Part shown: positions 26,354-35,433 of the stretch, piece by piece
Layout of the letters: each line of letters begins with the position of its first letter
How positions within the stretch are numbered: the first letter of the stretch is position 1
Source: Streptomyces taklimakanensis
Lineage (GTDB): Bacteria; Actinomycetota; Actinomycetes; Streptomycetales; Streptomycetaceae
Length of the DNA stretch: 64,000 bases
Assembly (NCBI RefSeq): GCF_009709575.1
Contig: NZ_WIXO01000001.1
Span: 1 to 64,000 of the forward strand
Direction of reading: 5' to 3'
Notes under the pieces: generated by a model
What the model was told of the DNA's origin: nothing
Database searches by the model: none
What the model saw: only the letters and a program-made list of their open reading frames with translations
Position numbers and translations under genes: made by a program

Positions 26354-27290
26354 GTGCCAGCACCGCGTAAGTACCCGGACGAGCTCCGCGAGCGGGCCGT
26401 CCGCGAGGTCCGTACCACCGGCCGGCCGATCGCGCACGTCGCGAGAGATCCTGGGCATCCACAAGGAGGCCCTGCGTGGCTGGGTCCGCCAGGCTGAGAC
26501 CGACCGCGGCGAGCGGGACGATCGGCTCACCACTGCCGAACGTGAGGAGCTGAAGCAACTTCGCAAGGAGAACGCGGAGTTGAGGCGGGCGAATGAGATC
26601 CTGAAGGCCGCCAGCGCGTTTTTTGCGGCGGAACTCGACCGTCCCCGGACGAGGCCGACCAGGTGATCGAGCATCTCAGGGACAAGGGTCTCGGGGTCGG
26701 GTTCGTCTGCCGGGTGCTGCAGCTGAGCGAGTCGGCCTACTACGCCCGCAGGAAGCGGCCGAAGTCGGCCCGACGCCTGCGGGACGAGCAGCTGATGCCG
26801 CTGATCGAACAGGTGCACGTGGAGTCGGGCGACACCTATGGCGCCCGGCGAGTCGCCCGTGCGCTGCGGCGCAAGGGTGTCACGGTGGCCCGTTGCACGG
26901 TGGAGCGGCTGACGCGCGAACTCGGTCTGGAGGGCGTCAACCGCGACTTCACCGCCACGCGGCCGGACCAGCTGTGGGTGGCGGACCTGACGTATATGCG
27001 CACTTGGTCCGGCTGGGTGTATGTGGCGTTCGTCCTGGACGTGTACTCGCGGATGATCGTCGGCTGGCAGGTCGCGAACCACATGCGCACCGACCTGCCG
27101 CTGGACGCCTTGGAGATGGCTCTGTGAAGACGGAAGATCAAGAAGGACTCCGGACTGGTCCACCACTCCGACCGCGGCTCGCAGTATGTGTCGGTCCGCT
27201 ACACTGACCGGCTCGCCGACGCCGGTGCCGTCGCCTCGGTCGGCTCCGTCGCGGACAGCTATGACAACGCCATGGCCGAGGCCCTCACCG
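26354..27290 (+). pseudogene. IS3-family element remnant (orfA and orfB both broken)
   Basis: orfA from GTG 26354 reads [20 protein letters not shown] then shifts frame near 26450 ([40 protein letters not shown]). orfB starts GTG 26663 (MIEHLRDKGLGVGFVCRVLQ) overlapping the orfA stop, and carries YGARRVARALRRKG and VADLTYMRTWSGWVYVAFVL. A TGA at 27125 replaces the Trp of a WRRKIKKDSGLVHHSDRGSQ-type motif, and the frame is lost after AMAEAL near 27290, removing the end that includes the last catalytic Glu context. Confidence 0.8.
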
Positions 27291-27888
27291 GGCTCGCCGG
27301 GCTCCAGGCTCGTACGGTCTGCCAGTGCGATCGCACGGAGCGGCGGGCAACTCCTGGACCGCGGGCGCGGTTTCCTCATCGGCTGCCGCGATCTCCACTA
27401 CAGCCGGAGACCGCGAGAAGCCGGGCGAGCCTGACGCCGCGTGGACGACAGCGGCTGGGTGAAGGTGCCGGCGGGGCGCCCACTTGGGGTGTCGCGGGCC
27501 GAGTGCGGCAGTCCGTCCTTCAGGTGCGCAGGAAGTCGGCATGACGGGCGTGGGGTCCGGCCGTCTTCCGGCCGACGGCGGTGGAGAGCACGCTGCGGTG
27601 GAGCCGGGCTCCCTACCGGTCGCACCGGAGCCGGTACGGCACTCGGTTCGACGGTCCGGTCGGCATCCAGCCGTGCGTGGACGTCGAGCGGTACGTCTTC
27701 ACGGAGTCCGTCGAGAAGGTGGCTCTCCCGGCACCGCACCCGGCTGCACGTGCGACTCCGTGTTTCACTTCCGACTCCCGAGTATCTGGTTGATATTAAT
27801 CATTTGTAGATCGAATGTAAATCGGGGCCCATGAGGATGCCTGTGCCGTCTGATCACAGATTGCTACGCCAAGAGGAAAGGCATACTC
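27291..27888. other. Degenerate spacer with AT-rich upstream region
   Basis: I see no supported gene between the IS3 remnant and the protease. Near 27781-27825 the sequence turns AT-rich for this genome, with TGATATTAATCA at 27791-27802, a likely promoter or operator for the protease. AGAGGAAAGG near 27870 is its ribosome binding site. Confidence 0.5.
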
Positions 27889-29082
27889 ATGAGATACGGC
27901 AGAACCAGCCTGTGGGCTGCGAGTTCGGCCCTGGCCGCGGCGATGGCGCTCGTCGGCACCCTCGCCCCGGGCGCCAGCGCCGAGCAGCAGCGCGACGGTA
28001 ACAGCGAGAAAAGCGTCCCGATCTCACAGGCCGTCGGCGCCGACAACCTGCGGAAGATGAACGAGCAGCGACCCCTCGTCGCCGCTGCGAGCATCCTGGC
28101 CAAGGCCCAGGAGCGGGGCCACTACGAGGGCTACACGGGCATCGGCCTTCAGGAAGACCACGTCACCCTGTGGTGGAAGGGCGACCTGCCCGAGCCCGTA
28201 CAGCGGGCCGCGGAGCGGGCCCGCAGAACCGCCCCCGTGCACATCGTCGCCGCAGACCACTCGCTGGCCGAACTCAAGGACGCCTCTGAGCTGTTACAAG
28301 CCCGGCTGGAGAAGGACCCCTCGCTCGGCCACAGCGTCAAGATCCCCACTGACGGCAGCGGACTGGTCCTGGCACAGGACACCACCCGCGCAGCACGCAC
28401 CGCCTCCGTCGCGCAGGACCACAGCACGGTCGACCGGATCGCCGGCGTGTCCGTGAAGACGATCAACGAGGAGCCTCTCCAGGAACGCTCGCGTGTGAAC
28501 GACGGTGCGCCGTGGTCGGGCGGAGCACAGATAAACTTCAATGGCGGGGCGTGCACGGCCGGGTTCGGTGTGCGTGACGCAAGCGCGACCTACCTGCTCA
28601 CCGCTGAGCACTGCGGTCGGAGCGGCAATCGGTTCACCAACCCGCAAGGCACCTACATCGGCACCTCCACCAAGTCCAGTGACGCCCACGACGTGATGCT
28701 CATCCCCACGAACTCCGACAACTTCATGTACACCGGGGGACCCGACAGCGACGCGGGCGTGCGGGTCGACGGCTGGGACCACGTCTTCCCGGGTGAGTAC
28801 CTGTGCCAGTCCGGAATCACCAGCGCACGGGCCACGGGCGGCCCGGTCTGCAACATGAAGGTCCTCTTCTTCTACAACGACTCCGAAGACCTGGTGGAGG
28901 CGGAGCAGATGGACGGCCGGGAGGCGGCCCGCAGCGGTGACAGCGGCGGCCCGATCTACACCGCCTCGGCCACCGGCGGCGCGATCGCCAAGGGCACGGT
29001 GACCCGTAGTGCGGGGGCGCGCCTGGGCTTCCAGGACTTCTACACGGCCACGCGGGACTTCGGCATCTGGATCAACAGGTAG
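27889..29082 (+). CDS. Secreted S1-family serine protease with propeptide
   Basis: The 397-residue preproprotein has a signal peptide (MRYGRTSLWAASSALAAAMA to about residue 31), a propeptide of about 170 residues and a chymotrypsin-fold domain. The triad is His241 (LLTAEHCG), Asp268 (SDAHDVMLI) and Ser352 (SGDSGGPIY). Cys residues in TAEHCG and CTAGFGV suggest the usual disulfide. It would be exported and self-processed to digest extracellular protein. It stands alone with its own AT-rich promoter region. The 3' end is overlapped by the end of a minus-strand restriction-gene remnant. Confidence 0.9.
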   Translation: MRYGRTSLWAASSALAAAMALVGTLAPGASAEQQRDGNSEKSVPISQAVGADNLRKMNEQRPLVAAASILAKAQERGHYEGYTGIGLQEDHVTLWWKGDLPEPVQRAAERARRTAPVHIVAADHSLAELKDASELLQARLEKDPSLGHSVKIPTDGSGLVLAQDTTRAARTASVAQDHSTVDRIAGVSVKTINEEPLQERSRVNDGAPWSGGAQINFNGGACTAGFGVRDASATYLLTAEHCGRSGNRFTNPQGTYIGTSTKSSDAHDVMLIPTNSDNFMYTGGPDSDAGVRVDGWDHVFPGEYLCQSGITSARATGGPVCNMKVLFFYNDSEDLVEAEQMDGREAARSGDSGGPIYTASATGGAIAKGTVTRSAGARLGFQDFYTATRDFGIWINR

Positions 29083-29702
29083 ATCCGTCCTCGCGGCCCG
29101 TGCCAGGGCCCGCCCGGCGTCCTCGGCGGCCGTGAAGGCCGGGAGGACGCCGGCTTCCGTCGCGGCGGCCTCGGCGAGCCGCAGCGCGGGCTGGTGGTGA
29201 GAGCCGAGGCGGGACGGCTGTCAGTGCGGCAGTTCCTGTCCCCGCACCAGCGGCAGGGTGTCGGCGAGCCGGACCGCTGGTGGGCCAGGCGCCGCCGGAC
29301 GGGGCCGGGGACGCCCGGCAGCCGCAGCAGCCACTCGCCGGCGGCGCGCAGGATGCGATTCTCGGCGGTGTCAGCGGTGTACGCGTCGTAGCCGTACACC
29401 AACGCGGCGGCGGCCGAGAAGGAGTTGCACTCGATGTCCCGGGCCGCCACCCAGCGCGCCCCGGGGCCGGCCGGGGCGTCCACGAGCGCGCCGCTCGCCC
29501 GCAGTTCCGCCCGGAACCGGCGTGCGTGGTGGCCGAGTCCCGGCCACTCCTCGGCGGTCACGAGGGAACCCTTCCGCAACAGGAACTTGTTCGTCCCGTC
29601 GTCGCCGTACTGGGTCAGCAAATGCCCGCGTGCCTCGGCACCGTCCTGCGGCAGCTTGATGCGGAAATCGGGCGCGCCGGACAGACGGTCGGGCAGCGGC
29701 AT
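29083..29702 (-). pseudogene. DUF4357/McrC-like restriction gene chimera, broken
   Basis: From ATG 29702 the protein reads NKFLLRKGSLVTAEEWPGLG and ECNSFSAAAALVYGYDAYT, which fits a DUF4357 domain. It then turns into TAENRILRAAGEWLLRLPGV, PVRRRLAHQR and, after a frame change near 29245, LPLVRGQELPH*QPSRL and QPALRLAEAA, which resembles the middle of McrC, the partner of the McrB GTPase in modified-DNA restriction. An internal stop and frameshift make it dead. IS3 copy 2 begins 15 bases upstream of the start. Confidence 0.5.
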
Positions 29703-29782
29703 GGGTGACCTTCGGGGGGCCTTGACCCTTGATCTTGGACACACGAGACACTGGATCCTGAGGATCTGAGAACGGACATCTC

Positions 29783-30088
29783 GTGGTCATGAAGAACTAT
29801 CCGCCGCAGTTCAAGGCGGACGCGGTCGCGCTGTACCAGTCGCGGCCCGAGGCGACGATCCGACAGGTCGCCGCCGATCTGGGAATCAACCCCGAGACCC
29901 TGCGCAACTGGGTCCGGGCAGCCGGCGCGAGCTGGCCCCGGGGACGCCGGACAGAGGCACCCGCCGAGCGGGTGACACCGCTGGAGGCGGAGAACGCCGC
30001 TCTGCGCAAGAAGGTCCGTGAGCTGGAGGAGGAACGCGAGATCCTGCGTAAGGCGGCCAAGTATTTCGCCGGGGAGACGCGCTGGTGA
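29783..30088 (+). CDS. IS3 OrfA helix-turn-helix protein (copy 2)
   Basis: A 101-residue protein, identical to the copy 1 OrfA except Trp for Arg in the SWPRG segment. The HTH is EATIRQVAADLGINPETLRN, followed by a leucine-zipper-like C-terminal helix. Its TGA overlaps the GTG of orfB. Confidence 0.9.
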   Translation: MVMKNYPPQFKADAVALYQSRPEATIRQVAADLGINPETLRNWVRAAGASWPRGRRTEAPAERVTPLEAENAALRKKVRELEEEREILRKAAKYFAGETRW

Positions 30089-30984
30089 ACCGCTTCCGGT
30101 TCGTCGCCGACCACCACCGCCGCTACGGCGTGAAGCGGCTGTGCACCATCCTGGGCATCGCCCGCTCCAGCTTCTACTACTGGCGGTCGACGGCCGCGGA
30201 CCGGGCCGCCCGGCAGGCGGCCGACGCCCGCCTTGCCGCCCGGATACGGGCCGTGCACCGTGAGTCGGACGGCACCTACGGCGTCCCCAGGATCACCGCC
30301 GAACTTCGCGACGACGGCGAGCGAGTCAACCACAAGCGGATCGCGCGAGTGATGCGGAGCATCGGCCTGGCAGGCGTGCGGCTACGTCGCAGGCACCGCA
30401 CCACGGTTGCGGACCCGGCCGCGGCGAAGGCCCCGGACCTGATCGGCCGCGACTTCACCGCAGGTGAGCCCAACACGAAGTACGTCGGCGACATCACCTA
30501 TCTCCCGCTGGAGAGCGGGAAGTTCCTGTATCTGGCCACGGTCATCGACCTCGCCTCACGGCGCCTGGCCGGCTGGGCCATCGCGGACCACATGCGCACC
30601 GACCTCGTCACCGACGCCCTGGCCGCCGCCGAACGGACCCGCGGCGGCCTCGCCGGAGCGGTCCTGCACACCGACCACGGAGCCCAGTACACCAGCGCCG
30701 CCTTCGCCGACGCCTGCCGCCAGGCCGGCGTCCGCCAGTCCATGAGCGCGATCGGCTCCAGCGCGGACAACGCGCTCGCCGAGTCCTTCAACGCGACGTT
30801 CAAACGCGAGACGCTTCAGGGTCGAAAGCACTGGTCCACCGAGGGCGAGGCCCGCCTCGACGCGTTCGGCTGGCTCAACCGCTACAACACCCGACGCCGT
30901 CACTCCCGCCTCGGACACCGCAGTCCCATCGCCTACGAGAACACCTTCCGAACGACATCAACCACCCTGACGCAAGCCGCATAA
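30085..30984 (+). CDS. IS3 OrfB transposase (copy 2)
   Basis: A 299-residue rve transposase with D-D-E residues in GDITYLPL, HTDHGAQYT and LAESFNATFKRE. Differences from copy 1 cluster in TDALAAAERTRGGL, SFNA, GRKHWS and the C-terminus (YENTFRTTSTT), showing the two copies are not a very recent duplication. Apparently intact. Confidence 0.9.
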   Translation: MNRFRFVADHHRRYGVKRLCTILGIARSSFYYWRSTAADRAARQAADARLAARIRAVHRESDGTYGVPRITAELRDDGERVNHKRIARVMRSIGLAGVRLRRRHRTTVADPAAAKAPDLIGRDFTAGEPNTKYVGDITYLPLESGKFLYLATVIDLASRRLAGWAIADHMRTDLVTDALAAAERTRGGLAGAVLHTDHGAQYTSAAFADACRQAGVRQSMSAIGSSADNALAESFNATFKRETLQGRKHWSTEGEARLDAFGWLNRYNTRRRHSRLGHRSPIAYENTFRTTSTTLTQAA

Positions 30985-31165
30985 CCCGTGCCCAGGAACT
31001 GGGGTCAAGGCCCCTCCAAGTCCCTGAAGTATGCGACGGTACGGGCTCTGAGGTTCAGCCCACTGAACTTCAGGTGCATGTGGCGTTGGGGCGCCGCAGA
31101 GGCCAGATGGGGCAGTGAATACCAGCAGGGCCAACCTGGTAGGAACGCCGCACCGCAGCGTCTTC

Positions 31166-31960
31166 CTACCGGGTTCCGGCCGAACCCTGGGTTGAGTTCA
31201 CGCGCTCAAGCTTGGTCCACCCGGTCCAGCCTCGCTTCGTCAGCAGCTCGATCAGCCGACGGGTCGGCGGCAGGGTGTCGAACACATGTGTATCCAGCAG
31301 CTCGGCGAACGGTGGCTCGATGTCGGTGTCGTCGACGTAGAACTCGCCCTGCTCGTTGGCCATCTGCGTGATGCAGGCGGCCAACTTGTCGGCCAGTTCG
31401 ACCAGCCGTGGGTCGTCGTCGGTGCAGTCGAGAGCTTTGCTCAGGGTGAGATAGAAGTCGATGATCTGCGGGTCGGCGATCTGCTCCCGCTTGCGTGCCA
31501 TCCACTCCGGGACTCGCTCGGGTGAGCGCGCGGCCAGTGGAATCCAGCCGTCGCGCTCGACCTGGACAATCCGTTCGTCGACCCCGAGCGCCCGCAGCCG
31601 GTCAAGGTACTCAACCACCTCCTGGGGCAGTGCCAGGCTGTCTCCGGAGGCGAGGCGGGCGATCCGCTCGCGGTGCCGCTGCCGCTCCCGGATCTCCGTC
31701 TGCAGCCGCTTGTCGATATCTGCGACTGCCGCGGCGAACTCCTCCTCGTCGGCCTGTAGCAGTTCCCGCACGCGAGCCAGAGGGACCCCGGCCTCGGCGA
31801 GGGTCCGGATTTTGACCAACTCGATTAAGGCGCCGGCGCCATACCTCCGATAGCCGGAGTGGTCCCGCTCTGGCTCCGGCAGCAGCCCCTTGGCGTGATA
31901 GTGCCGCACCGCGCGCACCGTCACTCCGGCGTACGACGCCAGCTCGCCGATCGTCAGCAT
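31166..31960 (-). CDS. MerR-family regulator of the adjacent ABC exporter
   Basis: The 264-residue protein has a MerR winged helix-turn-helix (MLTIGELASYAGVTVRAVRH, YHAKGLLPEPERDHSGYRRY) followed by a dimerisation coiled coil (about 75-125) and a roughly 130-residue C-terminal domain, longer than metal-sensing MerR proteins and so likely a drug or small-molecule sensor. It is the third gene of the operon, starting 13 bases after the permease stop. The operon promoter carries a MerR-style dyad at 33738-33760, so it probably autoregulates. Confidence 0.88.
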   Translation of the reverse strand: MLTIGELASYAGVTVRAVRHYHAKGLLPEPERDHSGYRRYGAGALIELVKIRTLAEAGVPLARVRELLQADEEEFAAAVADIDKRLQTEIRERQRHRERIARLASGDSLALPQEVVEYLDRLRALGVDERIVQVERDGWIPLAARSPERVPEWMARKREQIADPQIIDFYLTLSKALDCTDDDPRLVELADKLAACITQMANEQGEFYVDDTDIEPPFAELLDTHVFDTLPPTRRLIELLTKRGWTGWTKLERVNSTQGSAGTR

Positions 31961-31972
31961 CAGACCAGTCTC

Positions 31973-32767
31973 CTAGTTCGCAGCTCGGGTCCGGTAGAGG
32001 CGTCGCGACCAGAGGTAGCCGATCAGCCCGATCACCACACACCAGTTGATGGCCCAGAGCGCGTCCGAGCCATCGGGCGATCCGGCCAGCAGACTGCGGA
32101 AAGCGTCCATGATCGGTGTGAACGGCTGGTACTCGGCGAACCACCGCAGCCCGGTCGGTATCGACTCGACCGGCACGAACCCGCTGCCCACGAACGGCAG
32201 CATGATGAAGATCATCGGCCAGTTGCTCGCGGTCTCCGGGTTGGGGCTGGCCAGCCCCAACGCCACGGTGAACCAGGTCATCGCGAACGACAGCAGCGCG
32301 AGCAGCCCGATCAGACCCAACCACTGCATCGCCGAGGCGGCGGTCTCCAGACCGAGCAGGAACGCGGTGCCAAAGACCGTTGCGAGTGCCAGTGCGGTCT
32401 GGATCATCGCGCCCAGGACGTGGCCGGTGAGCACCGAGACCTTGGCGATGGCCATGGTTCGGAACCGGTCGATGATTCCGCCTGTCATGTCGGTGGCGAC
32501 CGAGACCGCGGTGCTGATGGACACGCTTGTCACCGCCATCACCAAGATCCCGGGAGTGATGAACGTCAGGTAGTCGCCGCGGTCCCCTGCCGGGGCTCCG
32601 GGCAGACCAGCGCCCATGGTGCCGCCGAAGACGTAGAAGAACAGCAGCAGGAACACCAGCGGCAGGCCGATCAGCATCAGTGTCTGCGACGGGTACCGGG
32701 CCATGTGCTTCAGGTTGCGGCGCAGCATGGTCGCCGAATCGCGGACGGCATACGTCGGGCTATTCAT
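31973..32767 (-). CDS. ABC-2 type exporter permease (DrrB-like)
   Basis: The 264-residue membrane protein has about six hydrophobic segments (TLMLIGLPLVFLLLFFYVFG, ILVMAVTSVSISTAVSVATD, LIGLLALLSFAMTWFTVALG) and the DrrB signature region FRTMAIAKVSVLTGHVLG. It forms the transmembrane channel with the ATPase. Its ATG overlaps the ATPase stop by 4 bases (ATGA), indicating translational coupling. Drug or antibiotic efflux is the usual role of this family; the substrate is unknown. Confidence 0.88.
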   Translation of the reverse strand: MNSPTYAVRDSATMLRRNLKHMARYPSQTLMLIGLPLVFLLLFFYVFGGTMGAGLPGAPAGDRGDYLTFITPGILVMAVTSVSISTAVSVATDMTGGIIDRFRTMAIAKVSVLTGHVLGAMIQTALALATVFGTAFLLGLETAASAMQWLGLIGLLALLSFAMTWFTVALGLASPNPETASNWPMIFIMLPFVGSGFVPVESIPTGLRWFAEYQPFTPIMDAFRSLLAGSPDGSDALWAINWCVVIGLIGYLWSRRLYRTRAAN

Positions 32768-33720
32768 GCCGGCACATCCTCGGGAGACTCGTCGGCGGTG
32801 GAGTGGTCAGTCAGAGCCAGGAACACGTCGTCCAGGTCCGCGGTGTGCACGGCGAGCCCGGTGACTGCGTCGTCGTCGATCCCGGCCAACAGCCGTCGCA
32901 GCGTGGTGAGGCTGCCGTCGTGCGTCAGGGTCAGGGTGAGTGCCGTGGCGTTTGTATTCGCCCCGGGGAACTGGCGTGCCAACTCGGCCAGCCGTTCACT
33001 GTCGGTGGCCTGAAGCTCGACATGACCGCCGGGGACCAGTCGCTTCAGCTCGGCCGCGGTGCCCTCGGCGACCAGTTGGCCTCCGTCGAGCACACCGATC
33101 CGGTCGGCGAGCTGGTCGGCCTCCTCCAGGTACTGGGTGGTGAGGAAGACGGTGACCCCGTCGGCCACCAGTTCCCGCACGATCCCCCACAGGTCCCGGC
33201 GGCTGCGCGGGTCGAGGCCGGTGGTCGGCTCGTCGAGAAAGATCAGCCGCGGCCCGGCCACCAGGGTCATGGCCAAGTCCAGCCGCCGCTTCATACCGCC
33301 GGAGTACGTCACCGCGCGCCGCTCGGCGGCATCAGCCAGGTGGAACCGCTCCAGCAGTTGCTCTACCACGCTCTCCGCATGGCGCCGGTCGAGGTGTCCG
33401 AGGTCGGCCATCAGCCGCAGATTTTCCCGCCCGGTCAGTAACTCGTCCACGGCGGAGAACTGCCCGGTCACTCCGATCGACGCACGCACCTGGTCTGCCT
33501 CGCGGCGTATGTCGTACCCGGCGACCCAAGCCTCACCGGCGTCTGCGGGCAGCAATGTGGACAGGATCCGGACTGTGGTGGTCTTGCCGGCCCCGTTGGG
33601 TCCGAGCAGGGCGTAGACGGTGCCTGCGGGGACGGTCAGGTCGACTCCGGCAACCACCTCGTGGTCGCCGTACGACTTGCGCAGCCCGGCGACCTCGATC
33701 GCACTGGTTCTCGTCGTCAT
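32764..33720 (-). CDS. ABC exporter ATP-binding protein (DrrA-like)
   Basis: From ATG 33720 (MTTRTSAIEVAGLRKSYGDH) a 318-residue ATPase is encoded; an in-frame ATG at 33759 lies inside the operator and is unlikely to be used. Walker A GPNGAGKTT, signature YSGGMKRRLDL, Walker B LIFLDEPTTGLD and the switch TTQYLEEAD are all intact. A C-terminal domain of about 90 residues matches DaunorubicinABC-type (DrrA) ATPases. It powers efflux through the coupled permease. Confidence 0.92.
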   Translation of the reverse strand: MTTRTSAIEVAGLRKSYGDHEVVAGVDLTVPAGTVYALLGPNGAGKTTTVRILSTLLPADAGEAWVAGYDIRREADQVRASIGVTGQFSAVDELLTGRENLRLMADLGHLDRRHAESVVEQLLERFHLADAAERRAVTYSGGMKRRLDLAMTLVAGPRLIFLDEPTTGLDPRSRRDLWGIVRELVADGVTVFLTTQYLEEADQLADRIGVLDGGQLVAEGTAAELKRLVPGGHVELQATDSERLAELARQFPGANTNATALTLTLTHDGSLTTLRRLLAGIDDDAVTGLAVHTADLDDVFLALTDHSTADESPEDVPA

Positions 33721-33737
33721 GCCGACCATGCTGAGAG

Positions 33738-33760
33738 GTTGCCCCTGCGTCAGGGTCAAC
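33738..33760 (-). promoter_or_regulatory. MerR-type operator/promoter of the exporter operon
   Basis: A 23-bp dyad with arms GTTGnCCCTG and CAGGGnCAAC. TTGACC within the left arm suits a -35 box, with the dyad filling a long spacer toward the start at 33720, the layout of MerR-controlled promoters. The regulator is the third gene of the operon. Confidence 0.75.
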
Positions 33761-33802
33761 TGTTGCGGCTACATGGCCTCCGCGCAGTGATCAATTCCTT
33801 AG

Positions 33803-34666
33803 ACCGTGTCCTACGTGGTGAGGCGGACGAGTCGCTTGTAGCAGCACAGGGCGGCGGCAAGACCGAGAAAGGCCAGGTAGTTGCGAGGGTCACGCTCGTA
33901 GCGAGGGCTGAGGCGGCGGTAGCCGGACAGCCAGGACATCGTCCGTTCGACGACCCATCGACGGCGCCCCAATCGCTGGCTGGACTCGATGCCCTTGCGG
34001 GCGATCCGCACGCCGATCCGCTTGCCTCGCAGCCATCTGCGCAGGTCGGCCCGGTCGTAGGCTTTGTCGGCGTGGAAGCGCTGGGGTTTGAAGTGGCGGC
34101 CGCGGTGGGGGTCGTGTCTCGTTTGGTGACCGGCCACCATCGGCTTCAGTCCTTCGCTGTCGTGGACGTTGCCGGCCGAGACGCCGACAAGGAGGGGCAG
34201 GCCGTTCGCGTCCGACAGGACGTGCATCTTGGAACCCGGCTTGCCCCGGTCCACGGGGCTCGGACCGGTGTGATCGCCCCTTTTTTGGCCCTGACGTGGG
34301 CGGTGTCGAGGATGACGCGGGAGACGTCGATGAGGTCGGCATCGTGCAGGCGGTGCAGCACGGCCTCGTGGAGCCGGCCCCAGACGCCTGCCCTGGACCA
34401 GATCAGGAACCGGCGGTGGGCGGTCGACTTCGATATCCCGAAACAGGGCGGCAGCGACCGCCAGGCGCACCCGCTGACCAGCACGTAGACGATGGCCGCG
34501 AACACCGTTTCATCAGGCGCGTTCTGCGTCCCGCCGCCCTGCGGCCGTGTCCGCTGCTCCGGAATCAGCGGCTTGGCGATCTCCCACAAGCCGTCCGGCA
34601 CGATCCAGTTCCACGCTCCCCGTCCCATACCGGGACAACGTCCGCCTCACCACGTAGGACACGGTC
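33803..34666 (-). mobile_element. Complete IS5-family element (864 bp), TTAG target duplication
   Basis: Ends ACCGTGTCCTACGTGGTGAG and its complement are perfect over more than 20 bp. TTAG (YTAR type) flanks both sides (33799-33802, 34667-34670). It sits between the MerR exporter promoter and a truncated monooxygenase. A solo copy of the same end is at 10972. Confidence 0.9.
33811..34628 (-). CDS. IS5 transposase made by -1 programmed frameshift
   Basis: Frame 1 from 34628 (MGRGAWNWIVPDGLWEIAKP) carries the DUF4096-type N-terminus and GISKSTAHRRFLIWSRAGVW through DTAHVRAKKG. At the A6 tract (34281-34286, read AAAAAAG) a -1 shift gives the second part: GDHTGPSPVDRGKPGSKMHV, LLVGVSAGNVHDSEGLKPMV, RFHADKAYDRADLRRWL and RRWVVERTMSWLSGYRRL, ending at 33811. 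Both parts are undamaged, so the frameshift is most likely the normal expression mode and the IS may be active. Confidence 0.85.
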
Positions 34667-34670
34667 TTAG

Positions 34671-35324
34671 GTCCTCGGCGCCGGTCATCTCCACGACCGC
34701 CTGGTGGCAGGTGATTTCCGGGTCCGTACCGGGAAATTCGAACCCCGCGAACTTGCGGACCGCGCTGCGGCCACCGTCGCAGCCCACGAGCCAGCCGGCG
34801 CGTATGGCCCGGTGGCCGGTCTGCACGGTGACGGCCCCGTCATCCGCGTCGAAGCCGGTCAGCTCCACCCCCCGGCGCACGTCAACGCCGAGCTCGCCCG
34901 CCCTCCCGCCGAGCAGCCGCTCGATGTCCTGCTGCGCCACGAAAGCGATCTCAGCGGCGGGGCCGGCGTCGCCGAGGCCCGGCTTCGTGCGGTCGACCAA
35001 GTCGGCGCGCAGCATGATTCCGGCGAAGTGCCCGACGCACCCGATCCCTTGGCCCGCGACCCCATCTCCGTCCCCGCCGTTCCGTTCGCGTATGAATGCC
35101 TGGAGGCGGTCCATCGCCTGCTGCTGCACCTCGGCCAGCGCGGGTAGCATGCCTCGGCGGTAGAGCGCCTCGGCGCTGGGCGTGGTGATCGCTCCGCCCT
35201 TGATCGTCGGGTCCACTTCGGTGAGACGCTCCAGGACGGCCACCCGCGCGCCTCCGAGCCGGAGCTCGCAGGCCAGCATCAGTCCGACCGGGCCGCCTCC
35301 GGCCACCACTACGTCATAGTCCAT
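34671..35324 (-). pseudogene. FAD-dependent monooxygenase, N-terminal half only
   Basis: From ATG 35324 (MDYDVVVAGGGPVGLMLACE) about 218 residues of a PHBH-fold aromatic hydroxylase are encoded, with the Rossmann GxGxxG motif, RLTEVDPTIKGGAITTPSAE and the NAD(P)H/FAD motif VGCDGGRSAVRKFAG. After GAEDL the frame reaches the IS5 end at 34666. The sequence beyond the IS does not continue the gene (a stop follows within three codons), so it was truncated before or during the IS insertion. Relatives are about 500 residues and hydroxylate polyketide or phenolic substrates. Confidence 0.8.
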
Positions 35325-35433
35325 GGCGCCGACTATGACCGAGGGTCGGAAAAGCCAAAAAGACGTTGCGGTGTCAAGGGGCTGGTTCCGCGAGAAGAAC
35401 GGGGCCGGCACAGTGAGGTTTTCTCAGCGAAGT

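Larger units (their letters stand above)
29717..31013 (+). mobile_element. IS3-family element, copy 2 (1297 bp)
   Basis: Same 1297-bp length and GGGCCTTGACCC ends as copy 1 at 16908-18204, in inverted orientation 11.5 kb away. The flanks (GGG left, CTC right) do not match, so no target duplication remains; one side may have been rearranged after insertion. Confidence 0.9.

Noticed and set aside
16908..31013. A completed inversion between the two IS3 copies
   Set aside because: Copy 1 still has both halves of the IS630 and a matching CAC duplication on its two sides, so the segment has not been inverted relative to its insertion.
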